Positions 1 through 5,749 of a stretch of DNA of 8,684 bases are shown here, piece after piece (within the stretch, counting starts at the first letter, position 1; every line of letters starts with the position of its first letter). The position numbers were made by a program, and so were the translations under genes. Source of the DNA: Candidatus Nitrosopumilus sp. (GTDB lineage: Archaea; Thermoproteota; Nitrososphaeria; Nitrososphaerales; Nitrosopumilaceae); contig JABDKK010000217.1 of the NCBI GenBank assembly GCA_013002265.1, positions 1 to 8,684 on the forward strand, written 5' to 3'. A model generated the notes under the pieces. The model made no database searches. It was not told where the DNA came from and saw only the letters and a list, made by a program, of their open reading frames with translations.

Positions 1-66
1 CCATATCATTGTCAACCCCATCCATGGATGACTGGTATAATTTCTGTTGAATTAAGTAGATTCTAG
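1..66 (+). CDS. C-terminal end of a cupredoxin (type 1 copper) protein, partial
   Basis: Frame 1 is open from the window edge to a TAG at 64-66 and encodes 21 residues. These contain Tyr-His-Cys-Gln-Pro-His-Pro-Trp-Met followed by Thr-Gly and a beta-strand-like end. Cys-x2-His-x2-Met is the ligand spacing of the C-terminal copper loop in amicyanin-type cupredoxins, and HPWM-x-G is common in archaeal plastocyanin-like and multicopper oxidase-like domains. The protein would bind one copper for electron transfer outside the membrane. The body of the gene lies upstream of the window, so I cannot tell a small blue copper protein from the last domain of a larger oxidase. It converges with the SpoIIM-family gene, 44 nt away. 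Confidence 0.8.
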   Translation, partial: PYHCQPHPWMTGIISVELSRF

Positions 67-110
67 TTTGAAAGATATTTTGTATGATGAAATTATTTGA
101 GATGTAGATT

Positions 111-650
111 TTAAAGATCAGTCATTCCAAGACTAGCCTGTTGTTGAGCTAATTCTATCATGTAAATTTCAATATACCCTCCAGCCATTAGGATACCTAA
201 CATTATTCCAATTTCAATAAGAGTTGGTTTAACGTATAGAATTAAATTATTTTTTTTAGCAACTGCTACAATCAAGATATAACTTCTAGAAATTCCTAGA
301 GAATATGCCACAAGTTCCATGAATCCAAAAGGAGATAAGAAAAGGACTGAAAGTGGTTGAATTTCAGATAAATGAGGGGCAGTAACAACTATAGAGGCAA
401 AAGCAAATCCAGTAGACCAGGCTGAAAAAAGTCCCCATGCAACACCAAATCCAGGAATAAACATAGGCAGGGCTAGAGTAGTATTGTGACTAAATATTCC
501 AAATGCATCAATGTCTAAGATAAGGGCTTCAAATTCTTCCATGAAAGCATTTGCCTCATCTTCACTTACAGTGGACATTGAACCAACATAAAAAGCAGCA
601 GTGAAAAACCCTAAAAATACAAAAAATGCAATAATTCTATTTTTTTCCAA
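111..650 (-). CDS. SpoIIM (DUF95)-family integral membrane protein
   Basis: This 179-residue protein starts at a TTG (648-650, minus) and ends at a TAA. It has a first hydrophobic helix at residues 6-24, a polar acidic stretch (28-48), then several membrane segments at about 60-92, 98-130 and 142-165. The Phe-Ser-His-Asn-Thr-Thr segment (53-58) followed by a hydrophobic run, and the Pro-Phe-Gly-Phe-Met-Glu-Leu stretch (107-113), match the SpoIIM pattern of a Phe-x2-Asn motif and a P-x-G-x2-E helix. SpoIIM proteins are membrane components with roles outside sporulation in most lineages. The biochemical function in archaea is unknown and I do not assign one. No Shine-Dalgarno site precedes the TTG. 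Confidence 0.75.
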   Translation of the reverse strand: MEKNRIIAFFVFLGFFTAAFYVGSMSTVSEDEANAFMEEFEALILDIDAFGIFSHNTTLALPMFIPGFGVAWGLFSAWSTGFAFASIVVTAPHLSEIQPLSVLFLSPFGFMELVAYSLGISRSYILIVAVAKKNNLILYVKPTLIEIGIMLGILMAGGYIEIYMIELAQQQASLGMTDL

Positions 651-728
651 ATTACAATTTTTTCCAAAGTGGTATCAAGTACATTATAATAAAATTTAGT
701 AAAGATAGTTTTTTAAATTGATCTAAGA

Positions 729-1127
729 TCATTTTTTATTAATTAGACTAATCTGTTCATCAGAAGTTGTTCTAAAAAAAATTTACATCAGAAGGGTATA
801 TTTTATCTTCATATTCAACTACAAATCGATAATTATACTTTGCATCAGATTCTAAATTGGAAATATTCACCAAATGTTCCACATGAGACATTATCAAATA
901 TTTAATTAGAAAAAGTGTCAATAATTCCATATTTTATCGTAGGATTTACAGGTATTGCAGTATTCATGACATTATTTTTAAAAATATTTGTGGCTTTGAT
1001 ATTTTCAAATCCTACAGGGCTAGAGATAGTTGTAAAATTATGAGTTAACATTAACAAGTAGAAAGTACAAAATAATAGCGCACACTATTCCAATTATAGA
1101 AATTTTTGTGTTATTTTGTAATTTCAA
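729..1127 (-). pseudogene. Remnant of a secreted or anchored FN3-like domain protein
   Basis: Four successive minus-strand reading pieces join into one plausible protein of about 130 residues. A TTG at 1125-1127 opens a 29-residue basic-plus-hydrophobic signal or anchor that stops at 1038. A shift leads into 902-1048, containing Asn-Pro-Thr-Ile-Lys-Tyr-Gly. A TAA at 902-904 and another shift lead into 772-885, containing HLVNISNLESDAKYNYRFVV. A third shift, at a run of eight A (774-781), leads to the tail ending in TGA at 729-731. The 'TIKYG ... H-x-V-x-I-x-NL ... Y-x-YRF' order is typical of FN3-like or purple-acid-phosphatase N-terminal beta domains. One nonsense codon and three frameshifts argue for decay, although sequencing error at homopolymers could explain part of it. 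This fills most of the gap between 650 and 1232. Confidence 0.55.
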
Positions 1128-1189
1128 TTAATATAATTTAGTAATTTAAAGTATAAATAAATGATGTTTAAAATTTCTAAAACAGCTGT

Positions 1190-1200
1190 AATAAATATAC
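1190..1200 (+). promoter_or_regulatory. Putative TATA-type box for the DsbA-family gene
   Basis: The sequence AATAAATATAC lies 31 nt before the TTG start at 1232. The same 11-mer occurs on the minus strand at 3488-3498, 33 nt before the TTG of the SurA-like gene. A position of about -25 to -35 from the start fits an archaeal TATA/BRE element with a short leader. An 8-bp palindrome (acagctgt, 1182-1189) abuts it upstream. Assignment as promoter is inference. Confidence 0.45.
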
Positions 1201-1231
1201 AAACAACAATCAATAGGAGTAGTGAGAATTT

Positions 1232-2032
1232 TTGGAAGATGAACTAATCAATCATAACACAAATCACAAAATGATAAAAAAATCAACATTTACTAGTTTG
1301 GTTGTTGTACTAGTAATTTTAATTGCCATAGCGTCTTTTTTTGCAGGCTCTTATGTTACAAATTTAGATTCAGACAAACTTACAAAATCATATCTTAATG
1401 ACGCAATTTCAAAACTAGAATTAAAAATGGAAAATAATGTAAAATCTCCAAATCAGCCAAATACGAAACCAGTGAAAATTTCTATTGATGATGATCCAAT
1501 GAAAGGGAATCCAGATGCAAAAATTACTATCATAGAATTTTCAGACTATGAATGTCCATTTTGTGGAAGATTTTATACAAATACCCTCCCATTAATTGAA
1601 GAGAATTATATCAATACAGGACTAGTCAATTTTGTTTATAGGGATTTTCCAATCCAGAGCATTCATGATAATGCACTACCGGCTGCTCTAGCCACAGAAT
1701 GTGCTGATGATCAAGGTAAATTTTGGCCATACCACAATATGATATTTGAAAATAAAAGTACATGGGAAAAGCTCAATGGAACAAATTTACTTAAAGAATT
1801 TGAACAATATGCAATCGTTTTAGGACTAAGCACTGAAGAATTCAATTCATGTTTGGAATCTGGAAAGCATCTTGAAGAAGTAAAAAAGGATCTTCAGGAT
1901 GGTCGAGATTATGGAGTTACAGGTACTCCAGGGTTCTTTGTAGGAAATGATGAATTAGGATATGTTGAATTAAAGGGAGCCCAACCATTTGAGAGTTTTC
2001 AAAAAGTCATTGATAGAATGTTAATGCAGTAA
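1232..2032 (+). CDS. DsbA-family thiol-disulfide oxidoreductase, membrane-anchored
   Basis: This 266-residue protein is predicted to make or shuffle disulfides in exported proteins on the outer face of the membrane. Residues 15-41 form an N-terminal anchor (KKSTF, hydrophobic run, SFFAGSY). Residues 42-82 are a polar linker. The thioredoxin-like domain starts at about 90 with the active site Cys108-Pro-Phe-Cys111 after Phe-Ser-Asp-Tyr-Glu. The cis-Pro loop is Gly231-Thr-Pro233. A helical insert carries a second Cys pair (157, 207), seen in many archaeal DsbA-like proteins. The TTG start at 1232 is preferred over the ATG at 1271 because the SurA-like gene has the same TTG context (TAGTGARAATTTTTGGAA). 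AGGAG at 1215-1219 is rather far from the TTG. The substrate is unknown. Confidence 0.88.
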   Translation: MEDELINHNTNHKMIKKSTFTSLVVVLVILIAIASFFAGSYVTNLDSDKLTKSYLNDAISKLELKMENNVKSPNQPNTKPVKISIDDDPMKGNPDAKITIIEFSDYECPFCGRFYTNTLPLIEENYINTGLVNFVYRDFPIQSIHDNALPAALATECADDQGKFWPYHNMIFENKSTWEKLNGTNLLKEFEQYAIVLGLSTEEFNSCLESGKHLEEVKKDLQDGRDYGVTGTPGFFVGNDELGYVELKGAQPFESFQKVIDRMLMQ

Positions 2033-2073
2033 AATTACTTATGTGAAAATTTAGAATGTTTTTCATTAGATTG

Positions 2074-2154
2074 TCATGTAAGAAATATTGCTGGAATTAT
2101 AATTGACATTATGATAATTATCCCAATCACAAAAAATTTTTCAGTCTTTTCCAA
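2074..2154 (-). CDS. Possible 26-residue single-helix membrane peptide
   Basis: A TTG at 2152-2154 opens a 26-codon frame ending in TGA at 2074-2076. The product begins Met-Glu-Lys-Thr-Glu-Lys and continues as one strongly hydrophobic, Ile-rich helix ending Pro-Ala-Ile-Phe-Leu-Thr. Beyond the TGA the same frame continues with a charged tail rich in Lys, His and Ser until a TAA, so the gene may be a small protein interrupted by a stop. The Leu-Glu-Lys start context resembles the TTG starts of the neighbouring exported proteins. It is short enough to be chance in AT-rich DNA. Confidence 0.25.
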   Translation of the reverse strand: MEKTEKFFVIGIIIIMSIIIPAIFLT

Positions 2155-2210
2155 TCTTTCTCTAAATTTTTGTTATGGTACTAACAGATTAAGTTTTCAA
2201 ACTATAATTA

Positions 2211-2229
2211 ACTAGTACAACAATAAAAC
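2211..2229 (-). repeat. 19-bp copy of the leader-coding repeat, inverted
   Basis: Read on the minus strand, this stretch is identical over 19 bases to 3545-3563 (plus). Its last 13 bases, TTGTTGTACTAGT, also match 1302-1314 inside the DsbA anchor-coding sequence. One local frame reads Ile-Val-Val-Leu-Val, as in the leader. No intact gene surrounds it. It is best read as a scrap of a decayed leader or as a dispersed short repeat. Confidence 0.45.
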
Positions 2230-2284
2230 ATCAACTCCTATTGCGAGGATTTCTTCAAGAGAATCAAAAATATCTATAAATTTT

Positions 2285-2395
2285 TTATGGGAATGGAGTT
2301 TTAATAATTCTATTTGCAACTAAAAACATCAACGCTACAGGTATTCCAGTACCTATAAAAATTCCAACCAAAACTAAACTATCTTTTTTAGACAT
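2285..2395 (-). CDS. Possible 36-residue small membrane protein
   Basis: An ATG at 2393-2395 opens a 36-codon frame closed by TAA at 2285-2287. The peptide begins with a polar cap (Ser-Lys-Lys-Asp-Ser) followed by a hydrophobic helix of about 20 residues rich in Val, Leu, Ile and Gly, then Asn-Arg and a short basic end. This pattern is typical of single-span archaeal microproteins. It lies 12 nt downstream of the Cys-rich 71-residue gene on the same strand and could be co-transcribed with it. I do not recognise a family. Confidence 0.4.
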   Translation of the reverse strand: MSKKDSLVLVGIFIGTGIPVALMFLVANRIIKTPFP

Positions 2396-2407
2396 TATTA
2401 TTCAGAG

Positions 2408-2623
2408 TTAAATGTATGTTATATTTCTAGCAATTCGAAATTGTTTTCTGTATTTTGCAGTACGTGGTTTAACTCTTAATTTAAAACCGCAACAAGGACA
2501 TGTTAGTCCTTTCCAAATAATAAAAAGACTACATTTGAAACATCTTTTTTGTCCTGAAAGGTATCTTGAAGAATTTTTAGGTTTTTTTGCCTTATAATTA
2601 ATGCATATATCCTTACAAGCCAT
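2408..2623 (-). CDS. Small Cys-rich zinc-binding protein of thaumarchaeal type
   Basis: This 71-residue basic protein starts at an ATG and has seven Cys: C3, C7, C28, C31, C42, C44 and C45. C28-x2-C31 and C42-x-C44-C45 suggest a treble-clef or ribbon-like zinc site. The first part has Tyr-Lys-Ala-Lys-Lys-Pro and Ser-Gly-Gln-Lys-Arg-Cys, and the C-terminus is rich in Arg and Lys. From memory, short proteins with the pattern MAC-x3-C ... GQKRC-x2-C ... CPCCG-x-LR-x-KPR recur in Nitrososphaerota genomes, often as paralogs and without known function. The Lys/Arg content would suit nucleic-acid binding, which is inference. An upstream minus-strand region around 2655-2675 contains GTACTAGTAA, a weak echo of the leader repeat. 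Confidence 0.7.
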   Translation of the reverse strand: MACKDICINYKAKKPKNSSRYLSGQKRCFKCSLFIIWKGLTCPCCGFKLRVKPRTAKYRKQFRIARNITYI

Positions 2624-2710
2624 AACATAAAAAATTCTTGTTTAGTTATCAATCTTGTTTTTACTAGTACTATGTTAAAACAAAAACTACGATAGTTTAA
2701 TTTTAAAAAT

Positions 2711-3454
2711 TTATTGTAGTTTCTCTTGATATATTACGATCATTGCTTTTCTTTCAAGATCTTCAACAAATTGGAGTACTGACTGTTGTTGTTTTTGCTG
2801 TAAAAGATTTGTCTTAATTTGGTTTGAAACATCATAAAATATTGTTGTATTTCCAGTTTGTGCCTTTATCATGTCTATATTTTGCTCAAAAAAGATCTTT
2901 GCTTCTTCATCTGTAACTAGAATATCTTCATCTGAGAACTCGTCAGTTAGCATCTCATTAATTATTAATTCTTCTTGAAATCTTTCCAAAGTTTGTTCAT
3001 AAGTAGTTCCAAACTCTGCTAATTTTTCCTCAAATTGCTCCTTCGTTAATCCATTTTCAATATATGATTTTGTCAGTTTTTCTTCTGTATCTGCCAGAGT
3101 TATTGTAATATTACGATTTTCTGCCTCATCTAAAAGTAAAATCTTTGTAATAATCATATCCAATGCAGAAACACCATCCAGTGTTTGTCCTTGTGTTAAA
3201 CCTGCTTTTATGACATCATTTACTTCATTTTGTCTTATTTTTTGATCATTTATTTCGGCTACAACTGGATTGTCATCAAATTCTAAATTTTTTGTATTTT
3301 GATTTAGATGTATATTTTCATTAAAATCTATTTTTTCAATATATGAACCTGCAAAAAAAGATGATGCTGAAGATATGGATATCACTAAAACAAGTAATAC
3401 AATAAAGGTTGATTTTTTCACCACCACGTTGTTAATTTGTTTTTCATATTCCAA
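2711..3454 (-). CDS. SurA-N-like periplasmic-type chaperone without PPIase domain
   Basis: This 247-residue protein starts at a TTG (3452-3454). Residues 12-38 form an anchor nearly the same as in the DsbA-family gene (KKSTF ... SSFFAGSY). A linker follows. The SurA N-terminal chaperone fold begins at Pro-Val-Val-Ala-Glu-Ile-Asn-Asp (63-70), runs through helices with Leu-Leu-Leu-Asp-Glu-Ala-Glu (106-112), and reaches Val-Thr-Asp-Glu-Glu-Ala (180-185). The last long helix (about 214-238) carries LLQQKQQQSVLQFVEDLERK. No parvulin isomerase domain is present, so the likely activity is holding or guiding unfolded exported chains rather than proline isomerisation. It shares promoter box, start context and anchor with the DsbA-like gene, which suggests both act in extracytoplasmic protein folding. 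Confidence 0.8.
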   Translation of the reverse strand: MEYEKQINNVVVKKSTFIVLLVLVISISSASSFFAGSYIEKIDFNENIHLNQNTKNLEFDDNPVVAEINDQKIRQNEVNDVIKAGLTQGQTLDGVSALDMIITKILLLDEAENRNITITLADTEEKLTKSYIENGLTKEQFEEKLAEFGTTYEQTLERFQEELIINEMLTDEFSDEDILVTDEEAKIFFEQNIDMIKAQTGNTTIFYDVSNQIKTNLLQQKQQQSVLQFVEDLERKAMIVIYQEKLQ

Positions 3455-3487
3455 AAATTTTCACTATGTAAAATAATTTCATATTAG

Positions 3488-3498
3488 TATATTTATTG
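3488..3498 (-). promoter_or_regulatory. Putative TATA-type box for the SurA-like gene
   Basis: AATAAATATAC on the minus strand lies 33 nt before the TTG start at 3454. It is identical to the box before the DsbA-family gene (1190-1200), with nearly the same spacing. The pair supports a shared promoter architecture. That it is the actual promoter is inference. Confidence 0.45.
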
Positions 3499-3501
3499 TA
3501 T

Positions 3502-3585
3502 ATGAAATTTTTAATTTATAATTTTAAAAAGTTAAAACATTTTAGTTTTATTGTTGTACTAGTAATTTTTAATTTAATTTTATAA
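3502..3585 (+). pseudogene. Decayed copy of the exported-protein leader sequence
   Basis: An ATG-to-TAA frame of 27 codons includes Lys-Lys at 9-10 and then Ser-Phe-Ile-Val-Val-Leu-Val-Ile, matching the anchor of the DsbA-family protein. At DNA level, 3551-3569 is identical over 19 bases to 1302-1320, in the same codon phase. The similarity extends left to the 'acattt' at 3537 with a two-base gap, and a few bases to the right. After the hydrophobic run the frame ends without SFFAGSY or a downstream domain. It could be the stump of a third leader-bearing gene or a tiny peptide gene. It sits between the divergent SurA-like gene and the 3637 gene. Confidence 0.45.
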
Positions 3586-3636
3586 TTTTGAAATAATGTT
3601 AATTAGATTTTTATTCAATCAAAGTTGTTTTAGCTT

Positions 3637-4305
3637 GTGAAATATTTATTTATAATTATTTTATTTTCAGGAATTTTTGTATCTTCAGCATTTGCTCAAG
3701 AACAAAAGAATCCATCATTAATTATTGATACATTAGAAATTCCTCATATGGAATTTAACACAGTATTACGTGAGGCACCAATTAGAGTATTAGATGACAC
3801 TCATGCAGTAAGTTGGCAAGTTACTATTGATAATAATTTACTTTATGCAAATCCTAATGGTAATGCTGTACTGAGATTGTATGATCAGGAAAACCGTGAT
3901 GAATTTATTGAAGTAGGAATGGGTTCACAACCTGACAACAAATTTTGGGTTGCAGTACAAACACCAAAAGAAGGATATGTTGTAGTTCACAAAGATTTGG
4001 ATAGAGGCTGGTACCCTGAAGCAAAATCTATCATATCTTATACTGATAGAGCAGGTCTAACAGTCAATAATGGCGCACGAATTGTAGTTACCAATTTGGA
4101 TATTGGCAAATTTGCAGTTCATTCTTACTCTGTTCATGGAATGGAAGGCTCTACTGATCCTCCTGCAGTAAATTCTGGAAGTATGATTATAGAATTTCTA
4201 TCAGGAGATCCTGCAAAGAACATATTTGCATTATATCCGTTTTACATGGCAGCAGGAATAGGAATTATCGTCGGAGTATTATTTCTAACAAAAAAGAGAG
4301 ATTAA
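3637..4305 (+). CDS. Exported, C-terminally anchored protein of unknown function
   Basis: This 222-residue protein starts at GTG (3637). Residues 1-20 are a clear signal peptide ending Ala-Phe-Ala before Gln21. The body (about 25-190) has alternating polar and hydrophobic residues as in a beta-rich fold, with stretches such as Ala-Val-Ser-Trp-Gln-Val-Thr and Gly-Ala-Arg-Ile-Val-Val-Thr-Asn. A single membrane helix (about 198-217) is followed by Lys-Lys-Arg-Asp, giving an outside body with a short cytoplasmic tail. Gly-Ala-Arg-Ile-Val-Val-Thr-Asn-Leu-Asp followed by His162 and His167-Gly-Met-Glu faintly recalls cupredoxins, but there is no Cys, so no classical type 1 copper site. It converges with the Met-rich gene, 36 nt away, with a T-rich stretch between them. 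I do not recognise a family. Confidence 0.75.
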   Translation: MKYLFIIILFSGIFVSSAFAQEQKNPSLIIDTLEIPHMEFNTVLREAPIRVLDDTHAVSWQVTIDNNLLYANPNGNAVLRLYDQENRDEFIEVGMGSQPDNKFWVAVQTPKEGYVVVHKDLDRGWYPEAKSIISYTDRAGLTVNNGARIVVTNLDIGKFAVHSYSVHGMEGSTDPPAVNSGSMIIEFLSGDPAKNIFALYPFYMAAGIGIIVGVLFLTKKRD

Positions 4306-4341
4306 ATATAATTTATTTTTGAGAAATATCTGTTAGACTCT

Positions 4342-5670
4342 TCATGGACTATTCAAAGCCTGCATAAACTGTTGATTATTCATCATGTTCTGCATCATTT
4401 GAGGGTGCATCATCATGTTATTCATCATCTGTTGACGTAATTCTGGATCATCCATCATACTATTCATCATTGGACTCATCATGTTGCCCATCATTCCCTG
4501 CATATGCCAAGGATTGTTCATCATCATATCATGCATGTTCTGCATTACTTGAGGATCATTCATCATTTGATTCATCATGTTGTTCATCATTTGTGGATTG
4601 TTCATAGTCCAATTACTGTTCATCATAGTTCCCATATTCATCATGTTCATCATTTGATTATTGTTCATCATGTCATACATCATCTGTGGGTGATTCATCA
4701 TGTCATACATCATTTGTTGCCTTTGTTCAGGATCATTCATTGCAGTTCCCATAGCACTCATGTTATTCATATTTGACATCATTCCATGATTCATTCCCAT
4801 CATGTTACCCATCATCATTCCTTTGCCCATCATAGAACCACCCATCATGTTGTTTCCCATCATGTTGTTTCCCATCATGCCTTGGTTCATTCCAGAGCCC
4901 ATCATGTTACCATTCATCATATTATTTCCCATCATGTTATTGTTCATCATCATATTGCCCATCATATTTCCAGTCATCATTTTACCATTCATCATATTCA
5001 TCATCATTCCATTGTTCATCATGTCTTGCATCATCTGAGGATTGTTCATCATAGTATCCATCATCTGTTGTCTTAGTTCAGGATCATTCATCATTCCCAT
5101 CATTCCGTGATTCATTGTACCTCCCATCATCATATCCATCATAGTGCTATTTCCTCGCATTGTCTGAATCATTGGTTGGTGTTGTGCCATCATATCCATC
5201 ATTTGTTGTCGTAGTTCTGGATTATCCATCATTGTGTTCATCATAGGACTCATCATTTGAGGATGATTCATCATGGTTGTTTTCATTTGATCAGTCATTG
5301 TCTGCAAATGCTGAGGATCATTTGCCATAGTATCATACCAAAGTTTTCCAGTTTGCTGATTGCTTAACATGCTATTCATTACACGTTGCATTTGTTGAGG
5401 ATCATTTGTCATCATGTTCATATCCCAATTACCCCATCCTCTATCTGCCAATCTTAGATAGCTGTCAGGATTTACACATGCAGGCATTCCCATATTTTTC
5501 ATCATGAGAACCTTACCATCAGCACATACGATTTGGTTTGGATTTGTTCCCATCATCATCTGTTGTCTAGGAGTCATCATGGTTTGTGCCATAACTTGCT
5601 CAGAAAGTAACGATAGTGAAATTGTAGCAATAGTGAAAATTAAGATTACAGAAAATAATGCATTTTTCAT
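4342..5670 (-). CDS. Exported Met-rich repeat protein, possible copper or soft-metal binder
   Basis: This 442-residue protein is 31% Met by direct count (137). A signal peptide spans about 1-29 (basic start, hydrophobic run, Val-Met-Ala-Gln). A small domain follows with Cys49 and Cys65 in the pattern C-x-DGK ... PACV ... LADRGWG (49-80), which I recall from other exported thaumarchaeal proteins. From 90 to the end the chain is Met/Asn/Gln-rich. The motif Asp/Asn-Pro-Glu-Leu-Arg-Gln-Gln-Met-Met recurs at about 149, 196, 313 and 417, mostly followed by Pro-Gln-Met-Met. Residues 211-300 are Gly-Asn-Met-Met-type repeats. Clustered thioethers are known to bind Cu(I) and Ag(I) in other Met-rich proteins. 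Together with the neighbouring exporter and metal sensor this suggests extracytoplasmic metal sequestration. It has its own likely TATA region at about 5694-5703. Confidence 0.8.
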   Translation of the reverse strand: MKNALFSVILIFTIATISLSLLSEQVMAQTMMTPRQQMMMGTNPNQIVCADGKVLMMKNMGMPACVNPDSYLRLADRGWGNWDMNMMTNDPQQMQRVMNSMLSNQQTGKLWYDTMANDPQHLQTMTDQMKTTMMNHPQMMSPMMNTMMDNPELRQQMMDMMAQHQPMIQTMRGNSTMMDMMMGGTMNHGMMGMMNDPELRQQMMDTMMNNPQMMQDMMNNGMMMNMMNGKMMTGNMMGNMMMNNNMMGNNMMNGNMMGSGMNQGMMGNNMMGNNMMGGSMMGKGMMMGNMMGMNHGMMSNMNNMSAMGTAMNDPEQRQQMMYDMMNHPQMMYDMMNNNQMMNMMNMGTMMNSNWTMNNPQMMNNMMNQMMNDPQVMQNMHDMMMNNPWHMQGMMGNMMSPMMNSMMDDPELRQQMMNNMMMHPQMMQNMMNNQQFMQALNSP

Positions 5671-5725
5671 ACTTTATTGATAGTGTTTTTGTTAAATTTA
5701 AAGTATATACCATATTTCACAGATG

Positions 5726-5749
5726 ATTCTCAGATAATGTAATGAGAAT
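5726..5749. promoter_or_regulatory. Inverted repeat between the exporter and Met-rich genes
   Basis: ATTCTCA (5726-5732) and TGAGAAT (5743-5749) are exact 7-bp inverted arms with a 10-nt spacer. The right arm touches the first base of the exporter's TAA. The hairpin could mark the end of the exporter transcript, or the repeat could be an operator for the Met-rich gene whose start is 56 nt further on. There is no T-run beside it, so a terminator is not favoured. Confidence 0.3.

Noticed and set aside
2224..2331. A minus-strand TTG-started frame of 35 codons containing DSLEEILAIGVDVLLLY
   Set aside because: It overlaps the better 36-residue membrane-peptide frame and has no recognisable family. 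It may be further debris, but I cannot support it as a gene.
2412..2597. Plus-strand frame opposite the 71-residue Cys-rich gene
   Set aside because: The minus-strand product has an ordered Cys pattern, whereas the plus-strand product shows none.
3637..4305. Archaeosortase-type C-terminal sorting signal
   Set aside because: A membrane helix followed by a short basic tail is present, but no PEF, PGF or similar motif precedes it, so a plain anchor is the simpler reading.
4504..5076. Long plus-strand open frames rich in His and Ile opposite the Met-rich gene
   Set aside because: ATG-ATG runs on the minus strand read as CAT/ATC/TCA on the plus strand, which automatically gives His-, Ile- or Ser-rich frames without stops. 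There is no signal, domain or start context of their own.
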